Shown one piece after another: positions 35,149 through 45,074 of a DNA stretch of 64,000 bases (position 1 is the stretch's first letter; every line of letters begins with the position of its first letter). The notes under the pieces are model-generated. The model searched no databases. It was not told the origin of the DNA and saw only the letters and a list, made by a program, of their open reading frames with translations. The position numbers and the translations under genes were made by a program. The stretch comes from Saccharococcus thermophilus (GTDB taxonomy: Bacteria > Bacillota > Bacilli > Bacillales > Anoxybacillaceae). The stretch lies in assembly GCF_011761475.1 (NCBI RefSeq), contig NZ_JAASRS010000001.1:1860001-1924000 (forward strand). The letters are read 5' to 3'.

Positions 35149-35553
35149 ACATTCTGGACATTTTCCATATATTTCAAATTTATGATCAGATATTTGATAA
35201 CCTTGCAGCTGCTCTGCCAGCCCATCCATCGGGCATGCAGAAATTTCCTTTGTTTTTCCGCATTGTATACAAATAAAATGATGGTGATGATGATAAGCAT
35301 CGCACGCGAAACGAAAATGTTTTTCCCCTGCCAACTCCGTCATTTCTAAAATGCCAAGCTCCACAAACAGCGATAAATTGCGGTAAATCGTGTCAAAGCT
35401 TAATCCCGGATAATCATCGCGCAGCGCTTCTAGTACATCTTTGGCCGTTAAATATTTATCGGTGTTTGCAAATAACTGCAGCATATCTTTTCGCTTATCT
35501 GTATGTTTAAATCCTTTTTCCTTCATCAAGCGAATGGCTTCTGCGACATTCAT
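35128..35553 (-). CDS. zur: Zinc uptake regulator Zur (Fur family)
   Basis: Repressor of 141 residues. Winged helix at about 15-80 ([19 protein letters not shown]) and a metal-sensing domain with [13 protein letters not shown] and CPECQ, giving the two CxxC structural zinc pairs of Fur proteins. It is the last gene of znuC-znuB-zur, 6 nt after znuB, so it should be autoregulated through the Zur box upstream of znuC. Confidence 0.92.
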   Translation of the reverse strand: MNVAEAIRLMKEKGFKHTDKRKDMLQLFANTDKYLTAKDVLEALRDDYPGLSFDTIYRNLSLFVELGILEMTELAGEKHFRFACDAYHHHHHFICIQCGKTKEISACPMDGLAEQLQGYQISDHKFEIYGKCPECQRDISI

Positions 35554-35559
35554 TCTTTC

Positions 35560-36393
35560 TTATCCCCTTCTCCATTTTTTCCATATTATTACGGAAAGCA
35601 AAATGACCACGGCAAGCATCACAATCGTGCCACCAGGAGCCAAGTCGAGCTGATAGGAAAGCACCAATCCGACAACGACCGATATTTCTCCAAATAAAAC
35701 AGAGTAAGCGATCGCCTGCTTAAATCCTTTGGCAATGCGAATGCTCGCCGCCACCGGAAGCGTCATCAACGAAGAAATAAGCAAAACGCCAACGATCCGC
35801 ATCGACGCGGCGATCACCAGCGCGACTAACACGATAAATACAAAATGGATCAACTTGGCACGAATCCCAGAAATGATCGCATATTCTTCATCAAAAGAAA
35901 GAAGAAACAGTTCTTTATACAACAATAAAATCATGCCGGTTACAATGCAGGCGATGGCAAGTACCGTCCATACATCCTGGCGGCTAACGGCGCTGACACT
36001 GCCGAACAAGTAGGAAAACAAATCCGTATTAAAGCCGTCTGCGAGAGAAATAAAAATGACGCTAAGGCCAATGCCGCCAGAAAGAATGATCGGAATTGCC
36101 AGCTCTTGATAATGTTTATAGACTGCCCGCAACTTTTCAATAAAGAGCGAGCCAAGGACAGAAAACCCCATTCCGATATAAAGCGGATTCCAACTTGCAA
36201 AGTAAGCGAAATTTTTGCCAAGCAGCAAACTTGCGGCAATCCCGGCAAGCGTCACATGGCTGAGCGCGTCGGCAATAAGCGACAAACGGCGCACTACAAT
36301 AAATACGCCGAGAAGCGGAGCGGCAAATCCAATTAATATTCCGGCGATAAACGCGTTGCGCAAAAATTCATATTGCCAAATTGCTTCGAGCAT
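35560..36393 (-). CDS. znuB: Zinc ABC transporter permease ZnuB
   Basis: Permease of 277 residues with about eight helices, of the ABC-3 metal family. RRLSLIADALSHVTLAGIAA near the N-terminus is the conserved cytoplasmic segment, and SFDEEYAIISGIRAKL and LPVAASIRIAKGFKQA are the family loops. It lies between znuC and zur on one transcript. Confidence 0.9.
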   Translation of the reverse strand: MLEAIWQYEFLRNAFIAGILIGFAAPLLGVFIVVRRLSLIADALSHVTLAGIAASLLLGKNFAYFASWNPLYIGMGFSVLGSLFIEKLRAVYKHYQELAIPIILSGGIGLSVIFISLADGFNTDLFSYLFGSVSAVSRQDVWTVLAIACIVTGMILLLYKELFLLSFDEEYAIISGIRAKLIHFVFIVLVALVIAASMRIVGVLLISSLMTLPVAASIRIAKGFKQAIAYSVLFGEISVVVGLVLSYQLDLAPGGTIVMLAVVILLSVIIWKKWRRG

Positions 36394-36408
36394 TGTCTCA
36401 TTCCCCCA

Positions 36409-37167
36409 TCAGTGTTGATGAGAAAGCACATGAAGCGAATGCCCGTAAAATTGCGATAATGCGTCTTCCCCGAGCTTTTCAAATTCTTCGGCTTTCCCAT
36501 GGAAATATAAATGTTTATTTAAACAGGCAACATGTGTCACTTTTTCGGTGATCGTTCCAACATCGTGTGTGACAAGAATGAGCGTGATGCCAAGACGTTG
36601 ATTCAATTCATCAAGCATGTTGTAAAAATTTTGCACATGGTGAATATCAACGCCAACCGTCGGTTCATCTAAAATAAGCAGCTCCGGCTTGCTGACAATC
36701 GCTCGGGCAATAAAGACGCGCTGCTGCTGGCCGCCCGATAATTCGCCAATATTCCGCTTGGCAAATGCGCTCATGCCAACTGCCTCAATCGCTTCTAATA
36801 CCGCTTGTTTATCGTTTTTCGTAAAGAAACGAAACATTCCTCGCTTCGCGGTCAGCCCGCTTGCCACTACTTCATAAACAGTGGCAGGAAATCCACTGTT
36901 AAAACTGTTGGCCTTTTGCGAGACAAAGCCGATCCGATACCACTCTTTAAACGATTCAATCGGTGTTCCGAACAAAGAAATATGGCCTTGCTGCGGCTTT
37001 AACAAGCCTAATACGCATTTTAATAGCGTCGATTTCCCCGAACCGTTTGGGCCGACTAGTCCTAAAAACGCACCCTTTGGTACGGCTAAATGAATATCCT
37101 CTAATACATTTTCTTTTTCATAACGAAACGATACATGTTCCATTTCCAGAACGTATTCTGTTTCCAT
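36409..37167 (-). CDS. znuC: Zinc ABC transporter ATPase ZnuC
   Basis: ATPase of 252 residues. Walker A GPNGSGKSTL, signature [11 protein letters not shown], Walker B LLILDEPTVGVD and switch His in VTHDVG. First gene of the zinc operon; the promoter and Zur box lie within 80 bp upstream. The C-terminal His-containing tail HSLHVLSHQH could bind metal. Confidence 0.92.
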   Translation of the reverse strand: METEYVLEMEHVSFRYEKENVLEDIHLAVPKGAFLGLVGPNGSGKSTLLKCVLGLLKPQQGHISLFGTPIESFKEWYRIGFVSQKANSFNSGFPATVYEVVASGLTAKRGMFRFFTKNDKQAVLEAIEAVGMSAFAKRNIGELSGGQQQRVFIARAIVSKPELLILDEPTVGVDIHHVQNFYNMLDELNQRLGITLILVTHDVGTITEKVTHVACLNKHLYFHGKAEEFEKLGEDALSQFYGHSLHVLSHQH

Positions 37168-37182
37168 CGCGTTCTCTCCTGT

Positions 37183-37203
37183 TAATCAGAATAATTACGA
37201 TTT
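37183..37203 (-). promoter_or_regulatory. Zur box of znuC-znuB-zur
   Basis: The minus strand carries AAATCGTAAT-T-ATTCTGATTA, matching the Bacillus Zur consensus AAATCGTAAT-N-ATTACGATTT at nearly all positions. It sits just downstream of the -10, where repressor would block initiation. Confidence 0.85.
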
Positions 37204-37215
37204 AGCTACGAACGT

Positions 37216-37244
37216 AGTATAGCGGATTGAACGCCATTTGTAAA
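37216..37244 (-). promoter_or_regulatory. Promoter of znuC-znuB-zur
   Basis: Minus-strand TTTACA (37244-37239) and TATACT (37221-37216) with a 17-nt spacer, directly upstream of the Zur box. Confidence 0.75.
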
Positions 37245-37246
37245 CA

Positions 37247-38128
37247 TTAATGAATCGCCGATTTAAACCGTGCTCCTCTTACTTCATGGGTATCCATAAT
37301 CGTAATAAAGGCCTCAGGATCAATTTCATTGACGATCGACTTAAGCTTCGTTACTTCCAAACGCGTCACTACGGCGTAAATGACTTCTTTCTGCTCATCC
37401 GTATAGCCGCCTTTGCCAAGCAGTTTGGTCGTCCCGCGTCCTAGCCGGTGTAAAATCGCATCCGAGATCTCTTCATAATGGTCGGAAACGATTAAAGCCG
37501 CCCTCGTTTCATCTAATCCTTCAATGACCGCGTCGATCGTTTTAAAGGCAATATAATAGGTCATCACCGAATACATCGCTTGTTCTATGCCGAACACGAA
37601 TGCCGCCCATCCAAAAATAAAGACGTTAATAAACATGACAAATTCTCCGACAGAAAATGGAAGCTTTTTCGTAAGCAAAATTCCTAAAATCTCCGTTCCA
37701 TCCAACGATCCGCCATGCCGAATGACAAGACCGACGCCAAGCCCTAGCGCCAACCCGCCAAAAACCGTGGCTAAGATCGGCTCTTTTGTCAACGGCGCAA
37801 AATGGTGAAAAAACCGTTCCGCCACTGCCAGAAAGATAATGCCGATAATCGATGAAAGCATGAACGTCTTGCCGATTTGCTTGTAGCCGAAGTACATAAA
37901 AGGGGCATTAAGGAGAATAACAAGCGTGGCAAAATTTAAAAACGACCATTTATCCGGGATTAAATAATCCAAGATCAGCGAAACTCCGATTATTCCACCG
38001 TCAATCATTTGATTTGGTATTAAAAGCCGTTCAATGGAAAACGCGGCCAGTGAAGCGCCCAATAAAATAAAAAAGAGGCGATAAATAACACGGCTAAGTC
38101 GCTCCTTTTTATGCTGTTTCTGCGCCAA
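37247..38128 (-). CDS. yqfU: YitT-family (DUF161/DUF2179) membrane protein YqfU
   Basis: Protein of 293 residues with five to six helices (about 17-190) and a C-terminal cytoplasmic DUF2179 domain ([15 protein letters not shown]... [14 protein letters not shown]). It belongs to the YitT family of unknown function, with several paralogues in Bacillus. A His-rich, basic N-terminus (QKQHKKERL) precedes helix 1. Its start lies opposite yqfT. Confidence 0.87.
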   Translation of the reverse strand: MAQKQHKKERLSRVIYRLFFILLGASLAAFSIERLLIPNQMIDGGIIGVSLILDYLIPDKWSFLNFATLVILLNAPFMYFGYKQIGKTFMLSSIIGIIFLAVAERFFHHFAPLTKEPILATVFGGLALGLGVGLVIRHGGSLDGTEILGILLTKKLPFSVGEFVMFINVFIFGWAAFVFGIEQAMYSVMTYYIAFKTIDAVIEGLDETRAALIVSDHYEEISDAILHRLGRGTTKLLGKGGYTDEQKEVIYAVVTRLEVTKLKSIVNEIDPEAFITIMDTHEVRGARFKSAIH

Positions 38129-38217
38129 AATACCACCCTTTCTTTTTATTTCATTATACCATACACTTTTCCATCCTTCATTTCATATGATGCATAGCAA
38201 AGAGGAGGGGTCACAAT

Positions 38218-38478
38218 ATGAACCTTTATCAACAGCTCATTCAACAAAAACTGAAAACCATTACCCCCGAGGAACTCGTGTCATACAGCCATGACTATAA
38301 CATTCCGATCACCGTCGAGCAGGCAAAAAAAATTCTCCACATTGCGCGAACCAATAAAATCAATGTGTTTGATCCTCAGGAAAGAAAAAAATGGGTAAAA
38401 GAGCTGGCGAAAATTACATCGCCGCAAGTGGCGAAAAAAGCAAATGAATTATTCTTAAAATTCATCAATAAGAAATAA
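38218..38478 (+). CDS. yqfT: YqfT, DUF2624
   Basis: All-helical protein of 86 residues starting MNLYQQLIQQKLKTITPEEL and rich in lysine. It matches DUF2624 and sits between yqfU and nfo as in B. subtilis. The ATG follows AGAGGAGGGG. A strong terminator follows. Function unknown. Confidence 0.85.
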   Translation: MNLYQQLIQQKLKTITPEELVSYSHDYNIPITVEQAKKILHIARTNKINVFDPQERKKWVKELAKITSPQVAKKANELFLKFINKK

Positions 38479-38502
38479 AAGGGCATTATTTCTGCCCTTT
38501 TA
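38477..38502. terminator. Bidirectional terminator yqfT / nfo
   Basis: AAAAGGGCA / TGCCCTTTT stem at the end of both convergent genes. Confidence 0.85.
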
Positions 38503-39396
38503 CTTTTCTTCTATAATTTTGCTTAGCACATCTTCATCAAATGTTTGTGCGCGCAACATGGCAATTTCGTGCTTGTACGGCGGTTTTTTATGATTTTTGT
38601 CCTCACCGACATATGGCGTCTCTAAAATTTTCGGAATATCGTCAAGCTGCGGATGATGAACGATATAGTTTAACGCAGCAAAGCCGATATGCCCAAAACC
38701 AATGTTTTCATGACGGTCCTTCCGGCTTCCACGCGGATTTTTGCTGTCGTTAATATGCAGCACTTTGAGCCGATCTAGTCCGATAATGCGGTCAAATTCC
38801 TCCAATACGCCGTCAAAATCCTCAACAATGTTATAGCCGGCATCATGCGTATGGCATGTATCAAAACAGACAGATAATTTTTCGTTATAGGCCACGCCGT
38901 CGATAATTTGCGCCAGCTCTTCAAAGCTGCGGCCGCATTCCGAACCTTTTCCCGCCATTGTTTCTAGCGCAATTTGCACTGTTTGCTCACGCGTCAACAC
39001 TTCGTTTAACCCTTCGATAATTTTGCGGATGCCGGCTTCCGGCCCCGCTCCGACATGCGCGCCTGGATGCAGAACGATTTGCTTGGCGCCAATCGCTTCT
39101 GTCCGTTCAATTTCTGAACGCAAAAATTCTACGCCAAGACGAAATGTATCAGGATTTTTCGTATTGCCGATATTAATGATGTACGGAGCATGAACGACGA
39201 TTTCTTCAATGCCATGCGCTTGCATATGGGCAACGCCTGCTTCAATATTGAGCTCTTCAATTTTTTTGCGCTTTGTGTTTTGCGGCGCCCCGGTATAAAT
39301 CATAAACGTATTCGCTCCGTAAGAAACAGCTTCTTCGCTGGCGGCAAGCAGCATTTTTTTTCCGCTCATCGATACGTGTGAGCCGATTTTTAGCAT
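38500..39396 (-). CDS. nfo: Endonuclease IV (Nfo)
   Basis: AP endonuclease of 298 residues for abasic-site and oxidised-base repair, with a trinuclear zinc TIM barrel. Visible signatures: [48 protein letters not shown] and [20 protein letters not shown]. Homologous to B. subtilis YqfS/Nfo, used in spores. It follows cshB closely and is probably co-transcribed. Confidence 0.95.
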   Translation of the reverse strand: MLKIGSHVSMSGKKMLLAASEEAVSYGANTFMIYTGAPQNTKRKKIEELNIEAGVAHMQAHGIEEIVVHAPYIINIGNTKNPDTFRLGVEFLRSEIERTEAIGAKQIVLHPGAHVGAGPEAGIRKIIEGLNEVLTREQTVQIALETMAGKGSECGRSFEELAQIIDGVAYNEKLSVCFDTCHTHDAGYNIVEDFDGVLEEFDRIIGLDRLKVLHINDSKNPRGSRKDRHENIGFGHIGFAALNYIVHHPQLDDIPKILETPYVGEDKNHKKPPYKHEIAMLRAQTFDEDVLSKIIEEK

Positions 39397-39418
39397 TTCT
39401 CTTCTCCCTTTCCGTTAA

Positions 39419-40726
39419 TTACTGTTTCTTTAAGCGGCGCAACCGCTTTTTTTGTTTTTCTATTTCGGCGAGCAATTTTTTCTTATATCCCGGCTTCACT
39501 TGTTTCGGCTTTTTCATTTTCGCAAGCAGCGGCGCGATCTCCTCATCTTGTTTGGCCCGTTTGCTGCGCCGGTTCCAAGGCGGCAAATCAACCCATTCGC
39601 CGCGCACAAGATCGCGATGCAAAAACTCAATCCCCATTTTTTCTAATTTTGTAATCGCATCCTGATCGGACGGTTCATAAATGGTTGCCGCGATACCAGT
39701 GTAGCCGGCGCGTGCCGTGCGTCCGACACGGTGAATGTAAAACTGCAAATCGCGAGGCAGCTCATAGTTGATGACGTGGCTTACCCCTTCAATATCAATG
39801 CCGCGCGCCGCTAAGTCGGTCGCGACAATATATTGAAATTCTAAATCGCGAATTTGTTTCATCATTTTTTTCCGTTCGCGCGGCGACAGATCGCCATGTA
39901 AAATCCCGATTTTTAATCCCTTTTCCGCCAGGCTGTCCGCCAATTCGTCGGCCATTTTTTTCGTATTCGTAAATACAATTGCTAAATACGGGTTATAGGC
40001 AACGAGCATATCGTGCAGCAGCTTCACTTTGTCACGGCTGCGAAGCGGCACGAGGACATGTTCAATCTTTTCTGCCGCCACCTGCTTTGGCGCAACATGA
40101 ATATATTTCGGATTTTCCATGTATTTTTTCAAAAACGGCTTTAATTTTTCCGGAATCGTCGCCGAAAAAACGAGCATTTGCAATTCTTTCGGCATGCGTG
40201 CCGCAATTTGGTCCACATCGACGATAAACCCCATATCAAGCATTAAATCAGCCTCATCAACGACCAGCATCGTCGCCGTGTGCACATTTAAGGCTTGCTC
40301 GCGAATAAGATCATTGATTCTTCCCGGCGTTCCGACAACAATATGCGGCTGTATTTTCAGTTTTTCTAGTGCTTTTTGCTTATCGGTTCCGCCGATAAAA
40401 CAACGCGCCGCAATTTGCCGTTCGGCCGGACAAAATTTTATAATTTTTAACACTTCATGATAAATTTGCGTGGCAAGTTCGCGCGTTGGCGCCGTAATCA
40501 CCGCCTGCACCGCCTCGCGCTCCGGATCAATTTTTTCGATTATAGGCAGTAAATAAGCATGGGTTTTCCCTGTTCCAGTTTGCGACTGGCCAATGACGCT
40601 TTCCCCGCGAAGGACGCTTGGAATAACTCGTTCTTGAATTTCTGTCGGTTTATAAAAACGAAGCTCTTTAATTGCTTCCATAATAAACGGCTGAAAGTCA
40701 AACCGTTCAAATAACGTTTCTTTCAT
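39419..40726 (-). CDS. cshB: DEAD-box RNA helicase CshB
   Basis: Helicase of 435 residues with Q motif (YKPTEIQERVIP), motif I QTGTGKTHAYL, motif Ia APTRELATQ, DEAD in VVDEADLMLD, SAT in VFSATIP and HRVGRTARAG as motif VI. The C-terminal tail is highly basic, which suggests RNA contact. CshB acts in ribosome assembly and cold adaptation in B. subtilis. Confidence 0.93.
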   Translation of the reverse strand: MKETLFERFDFQPFIMEAIKELRFYKPTEIQERVIPSVLRGESVIGQSQTGTGKTHAYLLPIIEKIDPEREAVQAVITAPTRELATQIYHEVLKIIKFCPAERQIAARCFIGGTDKQKALEKLKIQPHIVVGTPGRINDLIREQALNVHTATMLVVDEADLMLDMGFIVDVDQIAARMPKELQMLVFSATIPEKLKPFLKKYMENPKYIHVAPKQVAAEKIEHVLVPLRSRDKVKLLHDMLVAYNPYLAIVFTNTKKMADELADSLAEKGLKIGILHGDLSPRERKKMMKQIRDLEFQYIVATDLAARGIDIEGVSHVINYELPRDLQFYIHRVGRTARAGYTGIAATIYEPSDQDAITKLEKMGIEFLHRDLVRGEWVDLPPWNRRSKRAKQDEEIAPLLAKMKKPKQVKPGYKKKLLAEIEKQKKRLRRLKKQ

Positions 40727-40912
40727 TCCCCATTACTCCCTTCTGCTCCGACTTTGCCGAAAGCCGAATAGCTCGATTCATCATTATATCTAATTTTTGC
40801 GTGGTGCTGCAACTTCAGACGATAAGAAGAAGAGAAAAACATTTCCCATTTTTGTCGCATACTTTATGAAAGAGATATTCTCTTACTTTAGCCTAGAAAG
40901 GAGGAAAATACG

Positions 40913-41461
40913 ATGATCTACAACCGGCCACCGATGTTTCCTTCTTCCCCGATGCCGCGCTCTTTTTTAAGGATGCCGCCTTCTTCCTTTCCTGCCATGA
41001 GGGCACCCGCTCCTCGTCCAGGACTTGGCGGCTTCTTATCCCGTTTGTTTTCAAGGGGGCAGCCGATCGCTTCGCCATCCCCATGGATAACGCCAATGGT
41101 GCAAAACACCGCCGCTAGCGCTGGCGCCGCCACCAACACAGGTGGGGGATTTCTTGGTCTGTTGACGAACGTGCAAAAAATGGTTGGCGTTGCACAAAAC
41201 GTCATGCCAATGGTGCAGCAATACGGCCCGCTAATTAAAAACCTTCCCGCCATGATCCGCATATGGAGAGAATTAAAACCAGCGGATGAAGAAGAGAACG
41301 AAAAAACAGAAAACAAGGAGAAAAAAGCTGGTCAAGAAAACAAGAAAAAAACAGCGTCTTCGGCAAAAAAACGAACGATACCGAAAGCAAAAAGCGACGA
41401 AAATAAAGAGGCGGCAGCCGCAAAAACGCCAAAGCCATCCACACCAAAGCTATATATTTGA
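40913..41461 (+). CDS. yqfQ: VrrA/YqfQ family low-complexity protein
   Basis: Protein of 182 residues with a Pro/Met/Arg-rich N-terminus (about 1-45), a Gly-rich hydrophobic centre (GGGFLGLLTNVQKMVGVAQNV) and a Lys/Ala/Glu-rich C-terminal tail. This composition and the location between cshB and ispH match YqfQ (VrrA of Bacillus anthracis, known for variable repeats). The ATG follows AAAGGAGG. Possibly a spore-coat-type protein; function unproven. Confidence 0.75.
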   Translation: MIYNRPPMFPSSPMPRSFLRMPPSSFPAMRAPAPRPGLGGFLSRLFSRGQPIASPSPWITPMVQNTAASAGAATNTGGGFLGLLTNVQKMVGVAQNVMPMVQQYGPLIKNLPAMIRIWRELKPADEEENEKTENKEKKAGQENKKKTASSAKKRTIPKAKSDENKEAAAAKTPKPSTPKLYI

Positions 41462-41669
41462 CATTTTTCCCAAGAAGGCTTCCGGTGCAGCGCGTCAAAT
41501 AGAAGGAAACCGTCTTCTTCTACGCGTCAGCTTCTTTGCTAGAGATGATAAGAGTCTCCCACCTATCAAGATTCATCGCATGGTTATTCTTTGTATTCCC
41601 CCTTTTTCTCCGATATAATGTAAAGGAAAGCAATTGCTTTTTACATGTCGGAGTTTAGGAGGAAACAAA

Positions 41670-42626
41670 ATGGAAGTGATTAAAATTACCCCGCGCGGCT
41701 ACTGCTACGGGGTTGTCGATGCGATGGTTATCGCAAGAAATGCCGCCTTAGATCCTACATTGCCACGACCGATTTATATTCTTGGAATGATCGTTCACAA
41801 TAAACATGTTACCGATGCATTTGCCGAAGAAGGAATTATCACGCTAGACGGGGAAAACCGGCTAGAGATTCTCGAAAAAATCGACAAAGGAACCGTCATC
41901 TTTACCGCGCACGGCGTATCTCCTGAAGTGAAAAAACGGGCGCGCGAAAAAGGGCTTGTTACGATTGATGCGACCTGTCCGGATGTAACAAAAACGCACA
42001 ATTTGATCCAGGAAAAGCTAGCCGACGGATACGAAATTATTTACATCGGCAAAAAAGGCCATCCCGAACCGGAGGGAGCGGTCGGCATTGATCCAACACG
42101 CATTCATCTTGTCGAAACGGTTGAAGATGTAGAATGTCTGGCGATTCAAAGCGACCGCGTCATGGTCACAAACCAAACGACGATGAGCCAATGGGACGTT
42201 GCCGATATTATGGAAAAAGTAAAAGAAAAATATCCGCATGTCGAAATGCATAAAGAAATTTGCCTCGCTACCCAGCTCCGTCAAGAAGCGGTGGCGGAAC
42301 AGGCGAAAGAAGCCGACGTGACGATTGTCGTCGGCGACCCGCGCAGCAATAACTCTAACCGCCTCGCCCAAGTATCGGAAGAAATCGCCGGCACGAAAGC
42401 ATATCGCGTTGCCGATGTAACGGAAATTGACATTAACTGGATTAAAGATGCAAAAAAAGTGGCCGTCACGGCAGGAGCCTCGACTCCTACTCCTATAACG
42501 AAGGAAGTCATCGACTTTTTAGAGCAGTTTGATCCAAACGATCCGACAACATGGAAACGTGAACGAAACGTACCATTGCAAAAAATATTGCCGAAAGTAA
42601 AGGCAAAGAAAGAAACAAAAAAATGA
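41670..42626 (+). CDS. ispH: 4-hydroxy-3-methylbut-2-enyl diphosphate reductase IspH
   Basis: Last enzyme of the MEP pathway (318 residues), an iron-sulfur reductase giving IPP and DMAPP. Cluster Cys in [21 protein letters not shown] and [23 protein letters not shown] and AGASTPTPI are substrate loops. The ATG at 41670 follows TTAGGAGGAAACAAA; the upstream frame to 41634 is not needed. Confidence 0.96.
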   Translation: MEVIKITPRGYCYGVVDAMVIARNAALDPTLPRPIYILGMIVHNKHVTDAFAEEGIITLDGENRLEILEKIDKGTVIFTAHGVSPEVKKRAREKGLVTIDATCPDVTKTHNLIQEKLADGYEIIYIGKKGHPEPEGAVGIDPTRIHLVETVEDVECLAIQSDRVMVTNQTTMSQWDVADIMEKVKEKYPHVEMHKEICLATQLRQEAVAEQAKEADVTIVVGDPRSNNSNRLAQVSEEIAGTKAYRVADVTEIDINWIKDAKKVAVTAGASTPTPITKEVIDFLEQFDPNDPTTWKRERNVPLQKILPKVKAKKETKK

Positions 42627-42629
42627 CAA

Positions 42630-42666
42630 AACAAGGCTGACCCCATCGGCACGGGGCCAGCCTTCT
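42630..42666. terminator. Terminator ispH / yqfO
   Basis: AAGGCTG-a-CCCC / GGGG-c-CAGCCTT stem between convergent genes. Confidence 0.8.
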
Positions 42667-42669
42667 GTT

Positions 42670-43791
42670 TTATACAAATGTAAACGGGTCGGTATGCACT
42701 TTCGAGACATAAATGGACGCTGCAAACTGCCGCTTTTCCAATTCAGCTTCTAAAAAGCGGGCGAGACCTTGTTTCATGACTTTCTCTACGTTATGCCCTG
42801 GGTCCACTATATTTAGCCCCAGCATCATGGCGTCATGTGCAACATGGTAATAAACATCTCCGGTGACATACACGTCCGCTCCAACCGATTTGGCCTGTGA
42901 AATGTATTTGTTTCCGTCTCCGCCCACTACCGCGACTTTTTGTACCGTATCTTGCAAATTGCCGACAACACGGACAGCTGGTACGTCCAACGATTTTTTT
43001 ACATGCTCGGCAAACTCATCAAGCGTCATTGCCCGTGGCAAGCGGCCAATTCTTCCTAGTCCAAATATTTTCCCTTTATTTTCAAGCGGGTATATATCAT
43101 ACGCTACTTCTTCATATGGATGCGCATGCAACATTGCAGCAATCACCTTGTTTTGCAAAGAAGCGGGCACAATGGTTTCAATACGGACTTCTTCTACTTT
43201 TTCCAGCGCCCCCGCCTTTCCGATAAACGGATTGGCTCCTTCTAAAGGCAAAAACGTACCGATGCCACGACCGTTAAACGTGCAATGGCTGTAGTTGCCG
43301 ATGTGGCCCGCCCCCGCGTTTCCGATTGCCTCCCGCACAAGATCGGCGTGTGTTTCCGGAACATAAACGACCAATTTTTTCAGTGGTTCTTCATATGTTG
43401 GAACGAGTACTTCTACTTGCTCCAATCCTAGCGCTTCCGCTAGCCAGTCATTGACTCCTCCATCGGCAATATCTAAATTCGTATGGGCGGCATAAATAGC
43501 AATATTATGTTTTAGGCATTTTTCTATCATGCGCCCTTGCGCCTGATCGGTAACGAGCTGCTTTAACGGACGGTAAAGCGGCGGGTGATGAGCGATAATG
43601 AAATCGACTCCTTCGGCGATCGCTTCATCGATGACATCCTCTAAAACATCTAACGCAATCATCACTTTTTGAACCGGTTTATTTAACGTCCCAATTTGCA
43701 GACCGATTCTGTCACCTTCCATTGCCAAATGTTTCGGGGCAAACTGTTCCAACAGCTGAATGATTTCGTAACCGTATGGAATTTTGCTCAC
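42670..43791 (-). CDS. yqfO: YqfO, Nif3-like dinuclear metal protein
   Basis: Protein of 373 residues in the NIF3/DUF34 family, with an internal PII-like domain (about 130-230, AMLHAHPYEEVAYDIY) as in Bacillus and Listeria homologues. Metal-binding His/Asp/Glu residues are in IIAHHPPLY, AAHTNLD, VTGDVYYHVAHDAM and DPGHNVE. Start is GTG (43791), overlapping the trmK stop (GTGA), with GGAGGAGG 7 nt before; the longer frame to 43899 is a shadow. Confidence 0.9.
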   Translation of the reverse strand: MSKIPYGYEIIQLLEQFAPKHLAMEGDRIGLQIGTLNKPVQKVMIALDVLEDVIDEAIAEGVDFIIAHHPPLYRPLKQLVTDQAQGRMIEKCLKHNIAIYAAHTNLDIADGGVNDWLAEALGLEQVEVLVPTYEEPLKKLVVYVPETHADLVREAIGNAGAGHIGNYSHCTFNGRGIGTFLPLEGANPFIGKAGALEKVEEVRIETIVPASLQNKVIAAMLHAHPYEEVAYDIYPLENKGKIFGLGRIGRLPRAMTLDEFAEHVKKSLDVPAVRVVGNLQDTVQKVAVVGGDGNKYISQAKSVGADVYVTGDVYYHVAHDAMMLGLNIVDPGHNVEKVMKQGLARFLEAELEKRQFAASIYVSKVHTDPFTFV

Positions 43792-44492
43792 TGCAATGCC
43801 TCCTCCACAAGCTTGATTTTTTCTTCTAGCTCTCGTTTTTTTGCCGCTGCAGACTCCGTTTCTGCTTTTTCCGTTAATTGGCGGACAATTTGCTTCCAAT
43901 GGGCGAGTTCATTATTCCATTTTTCGAGAAACACATCATTCTTTTCCTTTAATAAAAATGGACCTAATAACAGTTCTGCCTCGATATTAGCATACGGCTT
44001 TTTCCCATCGCCTTTTTCGGCGACCAGCACTTCATAAATTTTCCCATCCTCTTTCAATATTCGTTCCGCAATTAATTCCCAGCCGTTATTCATCAGCCAT
44101 TTACGCACGACATCCGCCCCAACGTTTGGCTGCAAAATAAGCCTTTGGACACCCGAGAGCTTGTCCTTTCCAGCCTCTAAAATATTCGTAATCAATGTTC
44201 CTCCCATTCCGGCAATCGTAATACAGTCGACTTCTCCAGGAGAGAGGACTGCCAAGCCGTCACCTTTGCGAACGGAAATGACATGTGAAAGCCCCGCTTT
44301 TTCGACCTGCTGTTTCGCCGAACGGAGCGGACCATCTGCCACTTCTCCTGCTATTGCTCTCGTAATATATCCATGCAAATAAGCATAGCACGGCAAATAC
44401 GCATGATCAGAGCCAATATCGGCAAGCGCCGCCCCTCTTGGAATAAAAGAAGCGACGGTTTCTAGGCGCTTCGATAGATGGAACTCATTCAT
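43788..44492 (-). CDS. trmK: tRNA (adenine-22-N1)-methyltransferase TrmK
   Basis: Methyltransferase of 234 residues forming m1A22 in tRNA. The SAM site ALADIGSDHAYLPCYA is near residues 19-34 and TIAGMGGTLI at about 92. The C-terminal third is a coiled-coil domain (about 175-234) typical of TrmK. It overlaps yqfO by 4 nt, so translation is coupled. Confidence 0.93.
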   Translation of the reverse strand: MNEFHLSKRLETVASFIPRGAALADIGSDHAYLPCYAYLHGYITRAIAGEVADGPLRSAKQQVEKAGLSHVISVRKGDGLAVLSPGEVDCITIAGMGGTLITNILEAGKDKLSGVQRLILQPNVGADVVRKWLMNNGWELIAERILKEDGKIYEVLVAEKGDGKKPYANIEAELLLGPFLLKEKNDVFLEKWNNELAHWKQIVRQLTEKAETESAAAKKRELEEKIKLVEEALQ

Positions 44493-44542
44493 CGCTTCTA
44501 TTCACATCCCTTTTCTTCTTCTGTCTATTGTATCATAAACAA

Positions 44543-44576
44543 AAAATCCCTTCACCGAAGGCAAAGGGATTTTCAT
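44543..44576 (-). terminator. Terminator of cccA
   Basis: AAAATCCCTT / AAGGGATTTT stem beginning just after the cccA stop; the minus strand continues TTTTTTG. Confidence 0.85.
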
Positions 44577-44577
44577 G

Positions 44578-44940
44578 TTATTTCAATTGAGAGAGCCATT
44601 TCGCCATTGCATCGGCTTTATCCGGCGGGACAAGACCTGAAGGCATATTGCCGCGGCCATGTTGAATAATGTCTTTAATTTGGTCAAGCGAAAGCTGTTT
44701 ACCTACTCCTTTTAATGATGGACCAACCCCGCCTTCATAATTTTGCCCATGACAGCCGCTGCAGGTTTGTTGATAGAATTTTTCTGGTGTGAACTCGGCA
44801 GTTTGTTCGGTTTTCGCGCCGCCTTTTTTCTCTTTCGCGAGCTCCTTCGCGTCGCCGAGCCCTTTAAATGAAAGGGCTAGAGTAAGTCCGATCCCGAACA
44901 CCATAATGATAAAAAACGGGACCAACGGGTTTCGATTCAT
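44578..44940 (-). CDS. cccA: Cytochrome c-550 CccA
   Basis: Membrane-anchored small c-type cytochrome of 120 residues. N-terminal helix (about 7-26), an Ala/Lys/Glu linker, a haem motif CSGCH and a distal Met in GNMPSGL. The length equals that of B. subtilis CccA, located between trmK and sigA. The ATG at 44940 follows AGGGAGGT. Confidence 0.93.
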   Translation of the reverse strand: MNRNPLVPFFIIMVFGIGLTLALSFKGLGDAKELAKEKKGGAKTEQTAEFTPEKFYQQTCSGCHGQNYEGGVGPSLKGVGKQLSLDQIKDIIQHGRGNMPSGLVPPDKADAMAKWLSQLK

Positions 44941-45074
44941 CTTTTTTACCTCCCTTATGTATGACCATTGTTCAAAAAATAGAACCGCTGCAAACAATTT
45001 TATTTTACTGTAAATTGTTGTGAAGGAAAAGCCCCAAAATCTGATGCTCTAGGCAAAATCGCCGCGCAAACGGG

